Shown here: one piece after another, positions 28,948-38,381 of the stretch
How the letters are laid out: every line of letters starts with the position of its first letter
How positions within the stretch are numbered: the first letter of the stretch is position 1
Source of the DNA: Mycolicibacterium neoaurum ATCC 25795
Lineage (GTDB): Bacteria > Actinomycetota > Actinomycetes > Mycobacteriales > Mycobacteriaceae
Direction: 5' to 3'
NCBI RefSeq assembly: GCF_000691525.1
Contig: NZ_JMDW01000013.1
Coordinates: 1 to 64,000 of the forward strand
Length of the DNA: 64,000 nt
Translations under genes and position numbers: made by a program
Notes under the pieces: model-generated
What the model was told of the DNA's origin: nothing
What the model saw: the letters and a program-made list of their open reading frames with translations, nothing else
Database searches by the model: none

Positions 28948-31900
28948 GGCTCGCCTCCATGATCGCGGTGTCCACATCACGGCCCTCCGCGCGCGCCAGC
29001 CGGGTGGCGCGCAGCACCCGCTCGTAGTCGATCGGCATGATCTTGGTGAATCCGGTGCTGCGCCGGGGCCAGTCGGCCAACAGCGAACCCGCCACGGTGG
29101 AACCGGTGGCCTGCGCGTGCCTGCTCACCACGTCGTGCAGCCAGCTCAGATCTTCGGCCTCCAACTTCTGCAACGCCGCCATCTCGGTGTTGACCTTCGC
29201 CGGGTCCAGTCCCAGGACGAAGGCGATACCCCCGGACATTCCGGCGGCCATGTTGCGGCCGGTGCCGCCGAGCACGACCACCCGGCCGCCGGTCATGTAT
29301 TCGCACGCATGGTCACCGACGCCCTCGACGACGGCCAGTGCCCCGGAGTTGCGCGCACAGAACCGCTCCCCCACCCGGCCGCGCAGGAACACCTCACCCG
29401 AGGTGGCGCCGAACAGCAGCGTGTTGCCGGCGATGACGTTGTCCTCGGGCAGGAACAGCACGTCATCCGGTGGTCGCACGATGACCCGTCCACCCGAAAG
29501 GCCCTTGCCCACATAATCGTTGGCGTCACCGATCAGGTCGAGGGTGATTCCGGGCGGCAAGAACGCACCCAGCGACTGGCCTGCCGACCCGGTCAGCGTG
29601 ACCATGATGGTGTCGTCGGGCAGACCGGTCGCGCCGTATCGGCGGGTGACTTCGGCGCCGAGCATGGTGCCCACCGTGCGGTTGACATTGCGGACCGGCA
29701 GTTCCAGCCGGACGGGGTGGGCATCCTCCAGCGCGCCCTCGGCCAACTGGATAAGAGTCTGGTCCAGCGCCTTGTCCAGCCCGTGGTCCTGGCCGCGCAG
29801 CCGGCGCCGGGCGATCGACCCGTGCGGGCCGGACGGGGCGGCGAAGATCGGGCTGAGATCCAGTCCGGCGCTCTTCCAATGCGCCACGCCCGTCGCGGTA
29901 TCGAGCATGTCGACCCGTCCGATCGCCTCGTCGAGACTCCGGAAACCCAGCTCGGCCAGCATCATCCGGAGGTCCTCGGCGATGAACTCGAAGAAGTTCT
30001 GCACGAACTCCGGTTTGCCGGTGAAGCGGGCACGCAACTCCGGGTTCTGGGTGGCCACCCCCACCGGGCAGGTGTCCAGATGGCACACCCGCATCATGAT
30101 GCAGCCGGCGACCACCAGCGGCGCGGTCGCGAAACCGTATTCCTCGGCACCGAGCAGCGCGGCCACCATGACATCGCGGGCGGTCCGCATGCCGCCGTCG
30201 CACTGGACCGTGATCCGGTCACGTAAACCGTTGAGCATCAGCGTCTGCTGGGTGTCGGCCAACCCGATCTCCCACGGCGCACCGGCATGTTTGAGACTGG
30301 TCAGTGGCGCCGCACCGGTACCACCGTCGTAGCCGGAGATCAGCACCACGTCGGCATGCGCCTTGGACACCCCGGCGGCAACGGTGCCGACACCGACCGA
30401 GCTGACCAGCTTGACATGGATACGAGCGGTGTCGTTGGCGTTCTTCAGGTCGTGGATGAGCTGGGCCAGATCCTCGATCGAGTAGATATCGTGATGCGGC
30501 GGCGGTGAGATCAGTCCGACGCCCGGTGTGGAGTGCCGGGTCTTGGCGATGTTCGGGTACACCTTGTAGCCGGGAAGCTGGCCGCCCTCACCGGGTTTGG
30601 CCCCCTGGGCCATCTTGATCTGGATATCGGAGGCATTCACCAGATAGTCGCTGGTGACCCCGAACCGGCCGGAGGCCACCTGTTTGACGGCGCTGCGCCG
30701 CTTGTGGTCGTAGAGCCGATCGACGTCCTCACCACCCTCACCGGAGTTGGAACGCCCGCCGAGGGTGTTCATGGCGACGGCCATCGTCTCGTGCGCCTCG
30801 GCGGAGATGGAGCCATAGCTCATCGCACCGGTGTTGAATCGGGCGACGATATCGGCGACCGGTTCGACCTCGTCCAGCGGCACCGGATTCCCGCGGCGGA
30901 ACTCGAACAGGCCGCGCAGGGCACCACCCTCGCGGGCCAGCCGGTTCACCTCCTCGGAATACCTGGTGAAGACGTCGCGCCTGCCGGTGCGGGTCGAATG
31001 CTGCAGCAGGAAGACGACTTCCGGGGTGAACAGATGCAGTTCACCGTCGCGTCGGAACTGGTACTCACCGCCGACGGACAACCTGCGATGGGCCCGCTCG
31101 GTGGGATTCTCCGGATACGCCCGGCGATGCCGGAATCTGACCTCCTCGGCCAGCACGTCGAGTCCGACCCCACCCAGTTGCATCGGTGTGCCGGTGAAGT
31201 ATTCGTCGATGACGGTGCGGTCCAGCCCGATGGCCTCGAAGGCCTGCGCCCCGGTGTAGGAGGACACCGTCGAGATGCCCATCTTGCTCATCACCTTCAT
31301 GACACCCTTGCCGAGCGCGGTCAGATAGTTGCGCACGGCGGCGGCGGGATCGATACCGGTCAGTTCGCCCTCGCGAATCAGATCTTCGATCGATTCGAAG
31401 GCCAGGTACGGGTTGACCGCGGCTGCCCCGAAACCGATCAGCAGCGCGATGTGGTGGACCTCCCTGGCATCACCGCTCTCGACCACCAGCGCGACACACG
31501 TGCGTTGTTTGGTGCGCACCAGATGATGGTGGACCGCGGCAACCGCCAGCAGCGACGGGATGGGGGCCCGGGTGTGGTCGGAATCGCGGTCGGACAACAC
31601 GAGTGTGCGTGCGCCTCTGGCGATGGCATCACTGGCCCGCGCACGCAGTTCGTCGAGCGCCTCGGCCATCGCCTCCCCGCCGCGCTCGACATCGTAGAGA
31701 GCGCGCAGGACCGCGGTACGCAGTCCGGGATGTTCGCCGTCGGCGTTGATGTGCACGATCCTGTTGAGATCGTCGTTGTCCAGCACCGGCCAGCTCAGCG
31801 CGATCTGCCGGCACGATGCGGCCGTCGGTTCGAGCAGATTCTGTTCCGGGCCCATCACGCGGCGCATCGAGGTCACCACCGACTCCCGGATGGCGTCCAG

Positions 31901-33532
31901 CGGCGGGTTGGTGACCTGCGCGAAAAGTTCGACGAAATAGTCGTAGAGCAGTTTCGAACGCTGGGAGAGCACGGCCAGCGGGGTGTCGGTGCCCATGGAG
32001 CCCAACGGTTCCGCACCGGTGGCGGCCATCGGTGTGAGCAGCAGCCGCAGCTCCTCCTCGGTGTAGCCGAACGCCACCTGGCGCCGGACCACCGAATCGT
32101 GGTTGGGCTGCACGCGCACCCGGCTCGGCAGGGTGGCGATATCGAGCAGGCCGGCATGCAGCCATTCGTCATAGGCCTCGGCTCCGGCGAGTTCGTCCTT
32201 GATCTCGTCATCGGCGACGATGGCGCCCCGTGCCGTGTCGACGAGGAACATCTTTCCCGGCTCCAGGCGGCCTTTGGCCACCACCTGCGCGCTGGGGATG
32301 TCGAGTACACCGCTCTCGCTGGCCAGGATGATCCGGTTGTCGATCGTGCGCCACCAGCGACCGGGACGCAGCCCGTTGCGGTCGAGCACGGCACCCACCA
32401 CGGTGCCGTCGGTGAACGTGACGCATGCCGGTCCGTCCCATGGCTCCATCAGCGAGGCGTGATATTGCCAGAAGGCGCGCCGCGCCGGATCCATCCCGGT
32501 GTTGTTCTCCCACGCCTCCGGGATCATCATGAGCACCGCGTGGGGCAGGCTGCGCCCACCGAGATGCAGCAGTTCGAGGACTTGGTCGAAGGATGCCGAG
32601 TCGGACGCCTCGGGTGTGCAGATCGGCGAAAGTCGAGCCAGGTCACCGGGAATCAGGGTGCCGCCGAGTTTCGCTTCGCGGGCGTGCATGCGGTTGCGAT
32701 TGCCCCGCACCGTGTTGATCTCACCGTTGTGGGCCACGAACCGGAAAGGGTGTGCCAGCGGCCAGGACGGGAAGGTGTTGGTGGAGAACCGGCTGTGCAC
32801 AATGGCGATGGCGCTGGCACAGCGTCCGTCACGCAGATCCGGGAAGAACAGCGGAAGCTGCATGGTGGTGAGCATGCCCTTGTAGGCCATGGTCCGACTG
32901 GACAGGGACGCGAAATACACGCCCAGATCCTCGGATTCGGACCGTTTGCGCAGCGGATACACCATTCGGTCGAGGTCGATACCACCGCAACGTGCGGGCG
33001 CCGCCACGAACAGCTGTGCCATGTGCGGCATACAGTCCAGTGCGGTGGCGCCGATCTGGGCACCGTCGGGATCGATCGGGACGGTGCGCCAACCGAGAAC
33101 CTGCAGACCCTCCTCGTCGGCGATCTGCTCGATCCGGCCTTGGGCCGCTGCACGCTGTGTCGGGTCCTGCGGCAGGAAGCAGATGCCCGCGGCAAAGCTG
33201 TTGGCCCCATCGGCCGATTCGGTGGGCAGCTCGAAATCCACGACCGCCCTGAGCAATTCGACCGGGAGCTGGATCAGGATCCCGGCGCCGTCCCCGCTGT
33301 TGGGTTCGGCACCGGCGGCCCCCCGGTGCTCGAGGTGCGCCAGGGCGGTGAGCCCGTCGGCGACGATCCCGTGGGAGCGGCGACCCTCGACGTCGACGAG
33401 CATGGCGACGCCGCAGGAATCGGATTCGTTGTCCGGGTCATAGAGACCCTGAGCTGGTGGGAGCGCTGAGAACAGCAACCGGGTGCCTCCGCAGTCTTCG
33501 TGGCGTATCGAAGGGACTGCATCGGCCCGCAT
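28940..33532 (-). CDS. gltB: Glutamate synthase large subunit GltB
   Basis: This 1530-residue enzyme makes two glutamates from glutamine and 2-oxoglutarate. The N-terminal class II amidotransferase has catalytic Cys40 in ESDSCGVAM, which becomes the N-terminus after propeptide removal. A central domain is followed by the FMN synthase domain (GAMSYGSISAEAHETMAVAMN; GRSNSGEGGED; VISGYDGGTGAAPLTSLKHAG). The 3Fe-4S motif CIMMRVCHLDTCPVGVATQ and a C-terminal beta-helix GXGXG domain (AGNTLLFGATSGEVFLRG) end the protein. The propeptide is long if the first codon is used; a TTG near residue 20 is an alternative start. Confidence 0.95.
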   Translation of the reverse strand: MRADAVPSIRHEDCGGTRLLFSALPPAQGLYDPDNESDSCGVAMLVDVEGRRSHGIVADGLTALAHLEHRGAAGAEPNSGDGAGILIQLPVELLRAVVDFELPTESADGANSFAAGICFLPQDPTQRAAAQGRIEQIADEEGLQVLGWRTVPIDPDGAQIGATALDCMPHMAQLFVAAPARCGGIDLDRMVYPLRKRSESEDLGVYFASLSSRTMAYKGMLTTMQLPLFFPDLRDGRCASAIAIVHSRFSTNTFPSWPLAHPFRFVAHNGEINTVRGNRNRMHAREAKLGGTLIPGDLARLSPICTPEASDSASFDQVLELLHLGGRSLPHAVLMMIPEAWENNTGMDPARRAFWQYHASLMEPWDGPACVTFTDGTVVGAVLDRNGLRPGRWWRTIDNRIILASESGVLDIPSAQVVAKGRLEPGKMFLVDTARGAIVADDEIKDELAGAEAYDEWLHAGLLDIATLPSRVRVQPNHDSVVRRQVAFGYTEEELRLLLTPMAATGAEPLGSMGTDTPLAVLSQRSKLLYDYFVELFAQVTNPPLDAIRESVVTSMRRVMGPEQNLLEPTAASCRQIALSWPVLDNDDLNRIVHINADGEHPGLRTAVLRALYDVERGGEAMAEALDELRARASDAIARGARTLVLSDRDSDHTRAPIPSLLAVAAVHHHLVRTKQRTCVALVVESGDAREVHHIALLIGFGAAAVNPYLAFESIEDLIREGELTGIDPAAAVRNYLTALGKGVMKVMSKMGISTVSSYTGAQAFEAIGLDRTVIDEYFTGTPMQLGGVGLDVLAEEVRFRHRRAYPENPTERAHRRLSVGGEYQFRRDGELHLFTPEVVFLLQHSTRTGRRDVFTRYSEEVNRLAREGGALRGLFEFRRGNPVPLDEVEPVADIVARFNTGAMSYGSISAEAHETMAVAMNTLGGRSNSGEGGEDVDRLYDHKRRSAVKQVASGRFGVTSDYLVNASDIQIKMAQGAKPGEGGQLPGYKVYPNIAKTRHSTPGVGLISPPPHHDIYSIEDLAQLIHDLKNANDTARIHVKLVSSVGVGTVAAGVSKAHADVVLISGYDGGTGAAPLTSLKHAGAPWEIGLADTQQTLMLNGLRDRITVQCDGGMRTARDVMVAALLGAEEYGFATAPLVVAGCIMMRVCHLDTCPVGVATQNPELRARFTGKPEFVQNFFEFIAEDLRMMLAELGFRSLDEAIGRVDMLDTATGVAHWKSAGLDLSPIFAAPSGPHGSIARRRLRGQDHGLDKALDQTLIQLAEGALEDAHPVRLELPVRNVNRTVGTMLGAEVTRRYGATGLPDDTIMVTLTGSAGQSLGAFLPPGITLDLIGDANDYVGKGLSGGRVIVRPPDDVLFLPEDNVIAGNTLLFGATSGEVFLRGRVGERFCARNSGALAVVEGVGDHACEYMTGGRVVVLGGTGRNMAAGMSGGIAFVLGLDPAKVNTEMAALQKLEAEDLSWLHDVVSRHAQATGSTVAGSLLADWPRRSTGFTKIMPIDYERVLRATRLARAEGRDVDTAIMEASRG

Positions 33533-33559
33533 CAGCAGTGTATCAGCGCGGCGGGTTCA

Positions 33560-33964
33560 CTACCCGGTGGAAACCGTCGGTACCAGCGGAAAGCCCGGCC
33601 AGTTCCGCACCACCGTCCAGGCCACCAGGGCCAGCACCACGGTGACCGTGGCGGCGGGTGGCATCAGTCTGCGCCCCTGCCGCCAACGCATGGCCAACCA
33701 CAGCAGCAGCATCGGGATCCCGACGAGCATGAAGACGTTGTCGACCACGGCAGCGGCAAAATCACCGTGCAGGACATCGTGGGTCATCCGCAGACCACCG
33801 CATGCCGGGCATTCGAAACCGGTCAGGGTCTTGAACGGGCAGGCGGGGAAGAAGCCGGGCCGGTGCGGGTCGCCGAGGCCGATATAGGTCAGCGCACCGG
33901 CCAGCCCGAGTCCGGCACCGAGGACACCGGCCCGCCCGAGGGCGACCGTGCTAGGTGCCATCAC
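33560..33964 (-). CDS. DUF2752 membrane protein
   Basis: This 134-residue protein has three hydrophobic helices. It carries the DUF2752 signature CPFKTLTGFECPACGGLRM, a Cys-rich CPxCG motif between the first two helices that could bind a metal or form a disulfide. No function is established for the family. It lies between the TM2 protein gene (14-base overlap) and gltB (27 bases downstream). Confidence 0.85.
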   Translation of the reverse strand: MMAPSTVALGRAGVLGAGLGLAGALTYIGLGDPHRPGFFPACPFKTLTGFECPACGGLRMTHDVLHGDFAAAVVDNVFMLVGIPMLLLWLAMRWRQGRRLMPPAATVTVVLALVAWTVVRNWPGFPLVPTVSTG

Positions 33965-34391
33965 GCAGGGGTCGGCCGTGCGGATCGCGCACCTTGTCGG
34001 TGAGGATCAAGATGGCGTCGATGAGACCCCAGATGACCGCACCGATGCCACAGGTCGCCAATCCGACGATCAGCTGGGCGATGCCGAAGCCCGTTTGTCC
34101 GAGGTAGATGCGGCCGATCCCGACCAGGCCGAAGAGCCCGAGCAACTGCAGGAGACCGGCAATGGTCTTGGACTTGTCCGAGAACGGCTCACCGGTGACC
34201 GGGTGCCTGCCGAACGGGGCTGACGGGTCGTAGCCCGGCATGCCACCCGGCCCCGGGTATCCGCCGGGATACGGCGGGGGGAACTGGTTGGCTTGGTATT
34301 GAGGCGGCTGGTACTGAGGCGGCTGGTAGCCCGGCGGTGGGCCGAAGTTCCCGGGATCGGGCGACTGCGGATAGGACTGCGGATCCGTCAT
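33951..34391 (-). CDS. TM2-domain membrane protein
   Basis: This 146-residue protein has a Pro/Tyr/Gln-rich N-terminal half with PQYQPPQYQ repeats and FGRHPVTGEPFSDKSK. A TM2 domain of two helices follows (LLQLLGLFGLVGIGRIYLGQTGFGIAQLIVG, then GAVIWGLIDAILIL), with the family's GxGRxYLG motif. Such proteins often sit beside DUF2752 genes, as here. Function unknown. Confidence 0.87.
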   Translation of the reverse strand: MTDPQSYPQSPDPGNFGPPPGYQPPQYQPPQYQANQFPPPYPGGYPGPGGMPGYDPSAPFGRHPVTGEPFSDKSKTIAGLLQLLGLFGLVGIGRIYLGQTGFGIAQLIVGLATCGIGAVIWGLIDAILILTDKVRDPHGRPLRDGT

Positions 34392-34395
34392 TCCC

Positions 34396-35760
34396 TCAGG
34401 ATGCCAGAAGCCCGAACCCCGCGCGGTGACGCCACGAGTCCCATTCTCGGGGAAACCACCGTCGTAGCAGGTCGATCATGATGGGCACCGATGTCGACGC
34501 CCCTGGCGAGGCGCCGAGCAGGCCTGCGATCGTGTCGTCGGCTGCGACGATCAGTTCGGTCCCCGTGCGCAACTGGCCATCCGGTGCGACCAGTTGCGCG
34601 CGCTGGCCGGCACTGATCCATTCCCAATCGCGTGGATCGGCGTTCGGGTAATAGCGACGAAGCTGGTCGAATCGGCGTCTGTCCGGGGTCAGCAGCTGAC
34701 CGATCAGATAGCGGATGAGGGTCTTGTTACCGGTGGCCGCACGGATCAGCGCGCGCACGTTGTGCGGGCGGACGGTACCGAAGAAGTCGGTGAGGCGACC
34801 GCGGACGAGCAGTCGGGTGCTGACGGTGGCGTACGGACCGAACATCAGGTGGGCGTCGCCCTCGACGACCCGACGATCGAGGTGCGGCACCGACATCGGC
34901 GGTGCACCGATGGGCGCCTGACCGTAGACCTTGGCCGCGTGATGTCTCGTGATCTCCGGATCGGAACAGCGCAGAAAGGCCGCGCCGACCGGTAGCACCC
35001 CGTAGCCGTGGATCTCGGGCAGGCCTGCGCGTTGCAACAGCGTCAGCGTGTGCCCTCCGGCGCCGACGAACACGCGGTCGGCGTCCAGTTCGAATCGCTC
35101 TCGGCCGCACCGCCCGGCGACCCGCCAGCCGCCGTCGGGCGTCCGCGTCAGGGTGCGGACCTCGTGGCCGAGCAGGGTGTCACCGGTGATCAGCCGCGCA
35201 AGGTCGCGGGTGAGCGCCCCGAAATCGATATCGGTACCCGCCGGATGCCAGGTCGCGGCGACCCGCTGCGCGGGTTCGCACCCGGCCATGACCAGCGGTG
35301 CCCACTCGGCGATGACCGCGGGATCCTGCGAGTACCGCATCTCGGCGAACGCCGCAACGGTGCGCATCGTGTCGAAGCGGCGCCGCAGATAGGCGATATC
35401 GCGGTCACCGAAGACCACATCCATGTGCGGGGCGGTGGTGACGAAGGCGGGATCGAGCAGACCGGAGTCGACGAGGTGGGCCCACCAGCGCCGCGAGAGT
35501 GCGAATTGCTCGGCGACAGCGCCCGGGGTGCCGGCGTCGGCGGGATCGGGCATGTAGTTGAGCTCGCAGTATCCCGAGTGCCCGGTGCCGGCGTTGTTCC
35601 ACGGGTGACTGCTCTCGGTGGCGATGTCGTCGGCACGCTCGACGATGGTGACCCGCCAATCCGGTTGTAGTAGTGCAAGCATCGCGCCCAGCGTGGCAGA
35701 CATGATGCCGCCACCGATGAGTGCGACATCGACCGGAGCGGTGCGGGTATCGGTCGTCAT
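34396..35760 (-). CDS. mqo: Malate:quinone oxidoreductase
   Basis: This 454-residue peripheral-membrane flavoenzyme oxidises malate to oxaloacetate and passes electrons to menaquinone. The FAD-binding start is VDVALIGGGIMSATLGAMLALLQPDW, followed by the Mqo-specific SSHPWNNAGTGHSGYCELNYMP and later HLDRRVVEGDAHLMFGPYATVSTR. The end LLGASPGASTSVPIMIDLLRRWFP is the usual Mqo C-terminal motif, but the protein then stops after about 20 more residues and is some 35-40 residues shorter than typical Mqo. ATG 35760 (MTTDTRTAPVDV) is chosen. A LysR gene is divergent, 65 bases away. Confidence 0.9.
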   Translation of the reverse strand: MTTDTRTAPVDVALIGGGIMSATLGAMLALLQPDWRVTIVERADDIATESSHPWNNAGTGHSGYCELNYMPDPADAGTPGAVAEQFALSRRWWAHLVDSGLLDPAFVTTAPHMDVVFGDRDIAYLRRRFDTMRTVAAFAEMRYSQDPAVIAEWAPLVMAGCEPAQRVAATWHPAGTDIDFGALTRDLARLITGDTLLGHEVRTLTRTPDGGWRVAGRCGRERFELDADRVFVGAGGHTLTLLQRAGLPEIHGYGVLPVGAAFLRCSDPEITRHHAAKVYGQAPIGAPPMSVPHLDRRVVEGDAHLMFGPYATVSTRLLVRGRLTDFFGTVRPHNVRALIRAATGNKTLIRYLIGQLLTPDRRRFDQLRRYYPNADPRDWEWISAGQRAQLVAPDGQLRTGTELIVAADDTIAGLLGASPGASTSVPIMIDLLRRWFPREWDSWRHRAGFGLLAS

Positions 35761-35825
35761 GAGTGAAGGATCGGCCTGACGGCATTGATCCGTCCAATGA
35801 ATGTTCTGGTGAATATCATCCGAAT

Positions 35826-36707
35826 ATGGATCAATTGTCGGGCCTGCTGGCACCGCACCTGCGGGCCCTCGATGAGTTGGTGGCCTGCGACGGACACATC
35901 ACCCGTGCGGCCGAGCGACTGGGTATCCCGCAGTCGTCGATGAGCAGGCGGATTCACGCGTTGCAGAAGTCGCTCGGTGTGCCGCTGGTGATCCAGGACG
36001 GCCGGACGGTGCGTCTGACCCCGGCCGCGATACGGCTGGCGGGTCGAATCCGCGATCCGCTGCGTGCCATGAAGTCTGGTATCGAGTCCGTCATCGGCGA
36101 CGCGGACGCCGAACACGGCACCGTCCGGTTCGGGTTCCCGCTGACCATGGGTTCGGGCCGATTGCCCACGCTGATCGCGGATTTCCATCGTCGGGCACCC
36201 GGCATCCGGCTGCAGATCAAACAGGCGCACGGTTCGGCATTGGCGGCCGACGTCCGTGCCGGCGAACTCGATGTCGCCGTCCTCATCCCGGCGCCGCAAC
36301 GTCTGCAGCACACGGTGATCGGCATACAGCCGATTCAGGCGGTGCTGCCGGCCGACCACCGGCTTGCCAATCGGCGTCGGATCCGGCTGTCCGAACTGCG
36401 CGATGAGACCTTCATCGCCAACCCCACCAGCTACAACCTGCGCCAGCTGACCGAGAACTGGTGCCAGGCGGCCGGATTCACACCCAGAATGGCGTTGGAG
36501 ATCACCGAGTTCGCCACCATGCGCGAGCTCATCGGTCGCGGGCTCGGTATCGCCCTGCTACCCCATGACGGCCGGATTGCGCCGGGCACCACCGAGATCG
36601 CCCTGAGCCCCGCCACCTATCAACGCGAGATCGCGCTGGCGTGGTCGCCGACCGCTGCGACCCCGGCCGGCCGGCGGTTCCTCGGCTTCCTACGCGAGCA
36701 CTTCTGA
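35826..36707 (+). CDS. LysR-family transcriptional regulator
   Basis: This 293-residue regulator has an N-terminal winged HTH (LRALDELVACDGHITRAAERLGIPQSSMSRRIHALQKSLGVPL). A substrate-binding effector domain (residues about 90-290: GTVRFGFPLTMGSGRLPTLIADFHRRAPGI, then GRGLGIALLPHDGRI) follows. The start MDQLSGLL at 35826 is chosen because it places the HTH at the usual distance. It is divergent from mqo, the usual layout for a LysR regulator of its neighbour, so mqo is the likely target and a C4-dicarboxylate a plausible effector; both are inference. Confidence 0.9.
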   Translation: MDQLSGLLAPHLRALDELVACDGHITRAAERLGIPQSSMSRRIHALQKSLGVPLVIQDGRTVRLTPAAIRLAGRIRDPLRAMKSGIESVIGDADAEHGTVRFGFPLTMGSGRLPTLIADFHRRAPGIRLQIKQAHGSALAADVRAGELDVAVLIPAPQRLQHTVIGIQPIQAVLPADHRLANRRRIRLSELRDETFIANPTSYNLRQLTENWCQAAGFTPRMALEITEFATMRELIGRGLGIALLPHDGRIAPGTTEIALSPATYQREIALAWSPTAATPAGRRFLGFLREHF

Positions 36708-36714
36708 GAATCCG

Positions 36715-37533
36715 TCAGCCGCGATCCGACCACCGGAACACCGCCAGACAACCGATCAGACCGCCGATGCACCACGCGGTCAGCACGAAGAAGATGCGCC
36801 AGTGCTCCCAGCTGCCGGCGGGCTCGACCGCCGCGAGCTCCGGGGGCAAGAGCACCGATCGGAACCCCTGCGCCATCCACTTCACCGGAAACAACGAACC
36901 GATGACCAGCATCCAGGTGGGCAGCGCCATGATCGGGACGTAGGTGCCAGACACGAACTGCAGGCCGACCGCGGGCCCGTTGGTCAGCGCTGCAGCCGAC
37001 ACCGCATTGCTGGCGATATTGCTGATGAGCACCCCGAGCAACGAACAACTGATGACCCCGAGCAGGAACACCCAGGTCAGGGTGAACCAGCCGAACGGGT
37101 CGGTGGGCAGCCTGAGCCCGAAGGCCAGCACCCCCACCAGGAGGAGCAGGATCGCCTCGGCCAGGCTGACGACGAGGACGAGCATGATCTTGCCGATGAA
37201 ATACGACGTGGCGGTGGTCGGTGTGCCCCGCAGCCGCCGCAACGCACCGGTATCGCGGTCGGCGGCGATGCTGATGCCCAGGTTGACGAACGATGTGGAC
37301 AGGATCCCGTAGGCGAGCATGCTGGCCGCGATCACCGAGCCCGTGCTGACGCCACCGACCGGCAGCTTCTCCGAGAAGATCGAACCGAGCAGCAGACAGA
37401 TCACGGCGGGCATCGAGAACGTCAGGATCATCTGTTCGGGCCTGCGGTAGAACATCTTCAGCTCGGGCAGCACCCGGGAGAACCCGATGCGCACCACCGA
37501 GGGCACCGGGCGGGCATGCGCGCCGACACTCAT
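36715..37533 (-). CDS. ABC-2 type exporter permease of the PKS operon
   Basis: This 272-residue ABC-2 family permease has a basic N-terminus and six hydrophobic helices. The intracellular coupling segment reads DRDTGALRRLRGTPTTATSYFIGKI, typical of DrrB/ABC-2 exporters, and the end helix is preceded by FPVKWMAQGFRSVLLPPE. It overlaps the ATPase gene by 4 bases and is the last gene of the PKS run. It probably exports the PKS product or a lipid made from it, as DrrABC exports phthiocerol dimycocerosate in M. tuberculosis; the substrate is not known. Confidence 0.88.
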   Translation of the reverse strand: MSVGAHARPVPSVVRIGFSRVLPELKMFYRRPEQMILTFSMPAVICLLLGSIFSEKLPVGGVSTGSVIAASMLAYGILSTSFVNLGISIAADRDTGALRRLRGTPTTATSYFIGKIMLVLVVSLAEAILLLLVGVLAFGLRLPTDPFGWFTLTWVFLLGVISCSLLGVLISNIASNAVSAAALTNGPAVGLQFVSGTYVPIMALPTWMLVIGSLFPVKWMAQGFRSVLLPPELAAVEPAGSWEHWRIFFVLTAWCIGGLIGCLAVFRWSDRG

Positions 37534-38381
37534 GAATGACCGATCAACTGGAGGTAGGCCTCTTCAAGGGTTGGCCGCGACACCGTCAGACCCGTCAGCT
37601 CACGCCCGTCGGCGCCGAGTCTGCCGATCAGCTCCGTCGGCGTCGCGGTCCGCTCGATGCGCTCGATGTCACCGTCGAACCAGCGGACCGTTGCCGCGGT
37701 GTCGACATGTTCGGTCAAGCGGGTCGGCGAATCCACCGCCACAACGGTCCCCGCCGCCACCACCGCAACCCTGTCGGCGAGCGCCGCCGCCTCCTCCAGG
37801 TAGTGCGTCGTCATCAGGATCGTCGTCCCGTCGGCGGCCAGCAGTCTGATCAGCTCCCAGAACTGTTGGCGCGCTTCGGGATCGAATCCGGTGGTCGGCT
37901 CGTCGAGGAACAGCAGTTCCGGCTCGCCGACAATCCCCAATGCCACGTCGAGTCGACGCCGCTGACCGCCCGACAGCGTCCTGACCTTGGCATCGGCGGC
38001 ACCGTCGAGGCCCACGAGGCCGAGCACATCCCGGGGCCGACGCGCCGCGCCGTAGCAGCTGGCGAACATCCGGACGGTCTCACCGACCGTCAGCATCCCG
38101 GCATCGCTGACCTCCTGGAGCACGATGCCGATCCGCGCCCGCCAGTGCCGACCGGCGGTGCCGGGATCCTGACCGAGGACGAGCACCTGCCCGGCATCAC
38201 GGCGCCGGTTACCCTCCAGGATCTCGATCGTCGTCGATTTGCCCGCACCGTTCGGGCCGAGGATCGCGAACACCTCGCCATACTCCACGTCGAGCTGCAG
38301 ATCCCGTACCGCACAACGATCGCCGTAGCTCTTGGACAGCCCGCGCACATGCACAGCCGTGTTGGGAAAATCCACCATCAC
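37530..38381 (-). CDS. ABC exporter ATPase of the PKS operon (DrrA-like)
   Basis: This 283-residue ATPase shows Walker A GPNGAGKSTTIEILEG, LQEVSDAGMLTVGETVRMFASCYG as the Q-loop region, signature LSGGQRRRLDVALGIVGEP and Walker B LLFLDEPTTGFDPEARQQFWELI. The H-loop TTHYLEEAAALADR follows. These are DrrA/CcmA-type features of lipid and drug exporters. It overlaps the PKS stop by 4 bases and the permease start by 4 bases, so all three are translationally coupled. Confidence 0.92.
   Translation of the reverse strand: MMVDFPNTAVHVRGLSKSYGDRCAVRDLQLDVEYGEVFAILGPNGAGKSTTIEILEGNRRRDAGQVLVLGQDPGTAGRHWRARIGIVLQEVSDAGMLTVGETVRMFASCYGAARRPRDVLGLVGLDGAADAKVRTLSGGQRRRLDVALGIVGEPELLFLDEPTTGFDPEARQQFWELIRLLAADGTTILMTTHYLEEAAALADRVAVVAAGTVVAVDSPTRLTEHVDTAATVRWFDGDIERIERTATPTELIGRLGADGRELTGLTVSRPTLEEAYLQLIGHS

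Noticed and set aside
30533..33469. A 978-codon open frame antisense to gltB
   Set aside because: It lies wholly opposite a fully conserved gltB; long antisense frames are expected in high-GC coding DNA, and its translation is Arg/Gln/His/Gly-rich with no family features.
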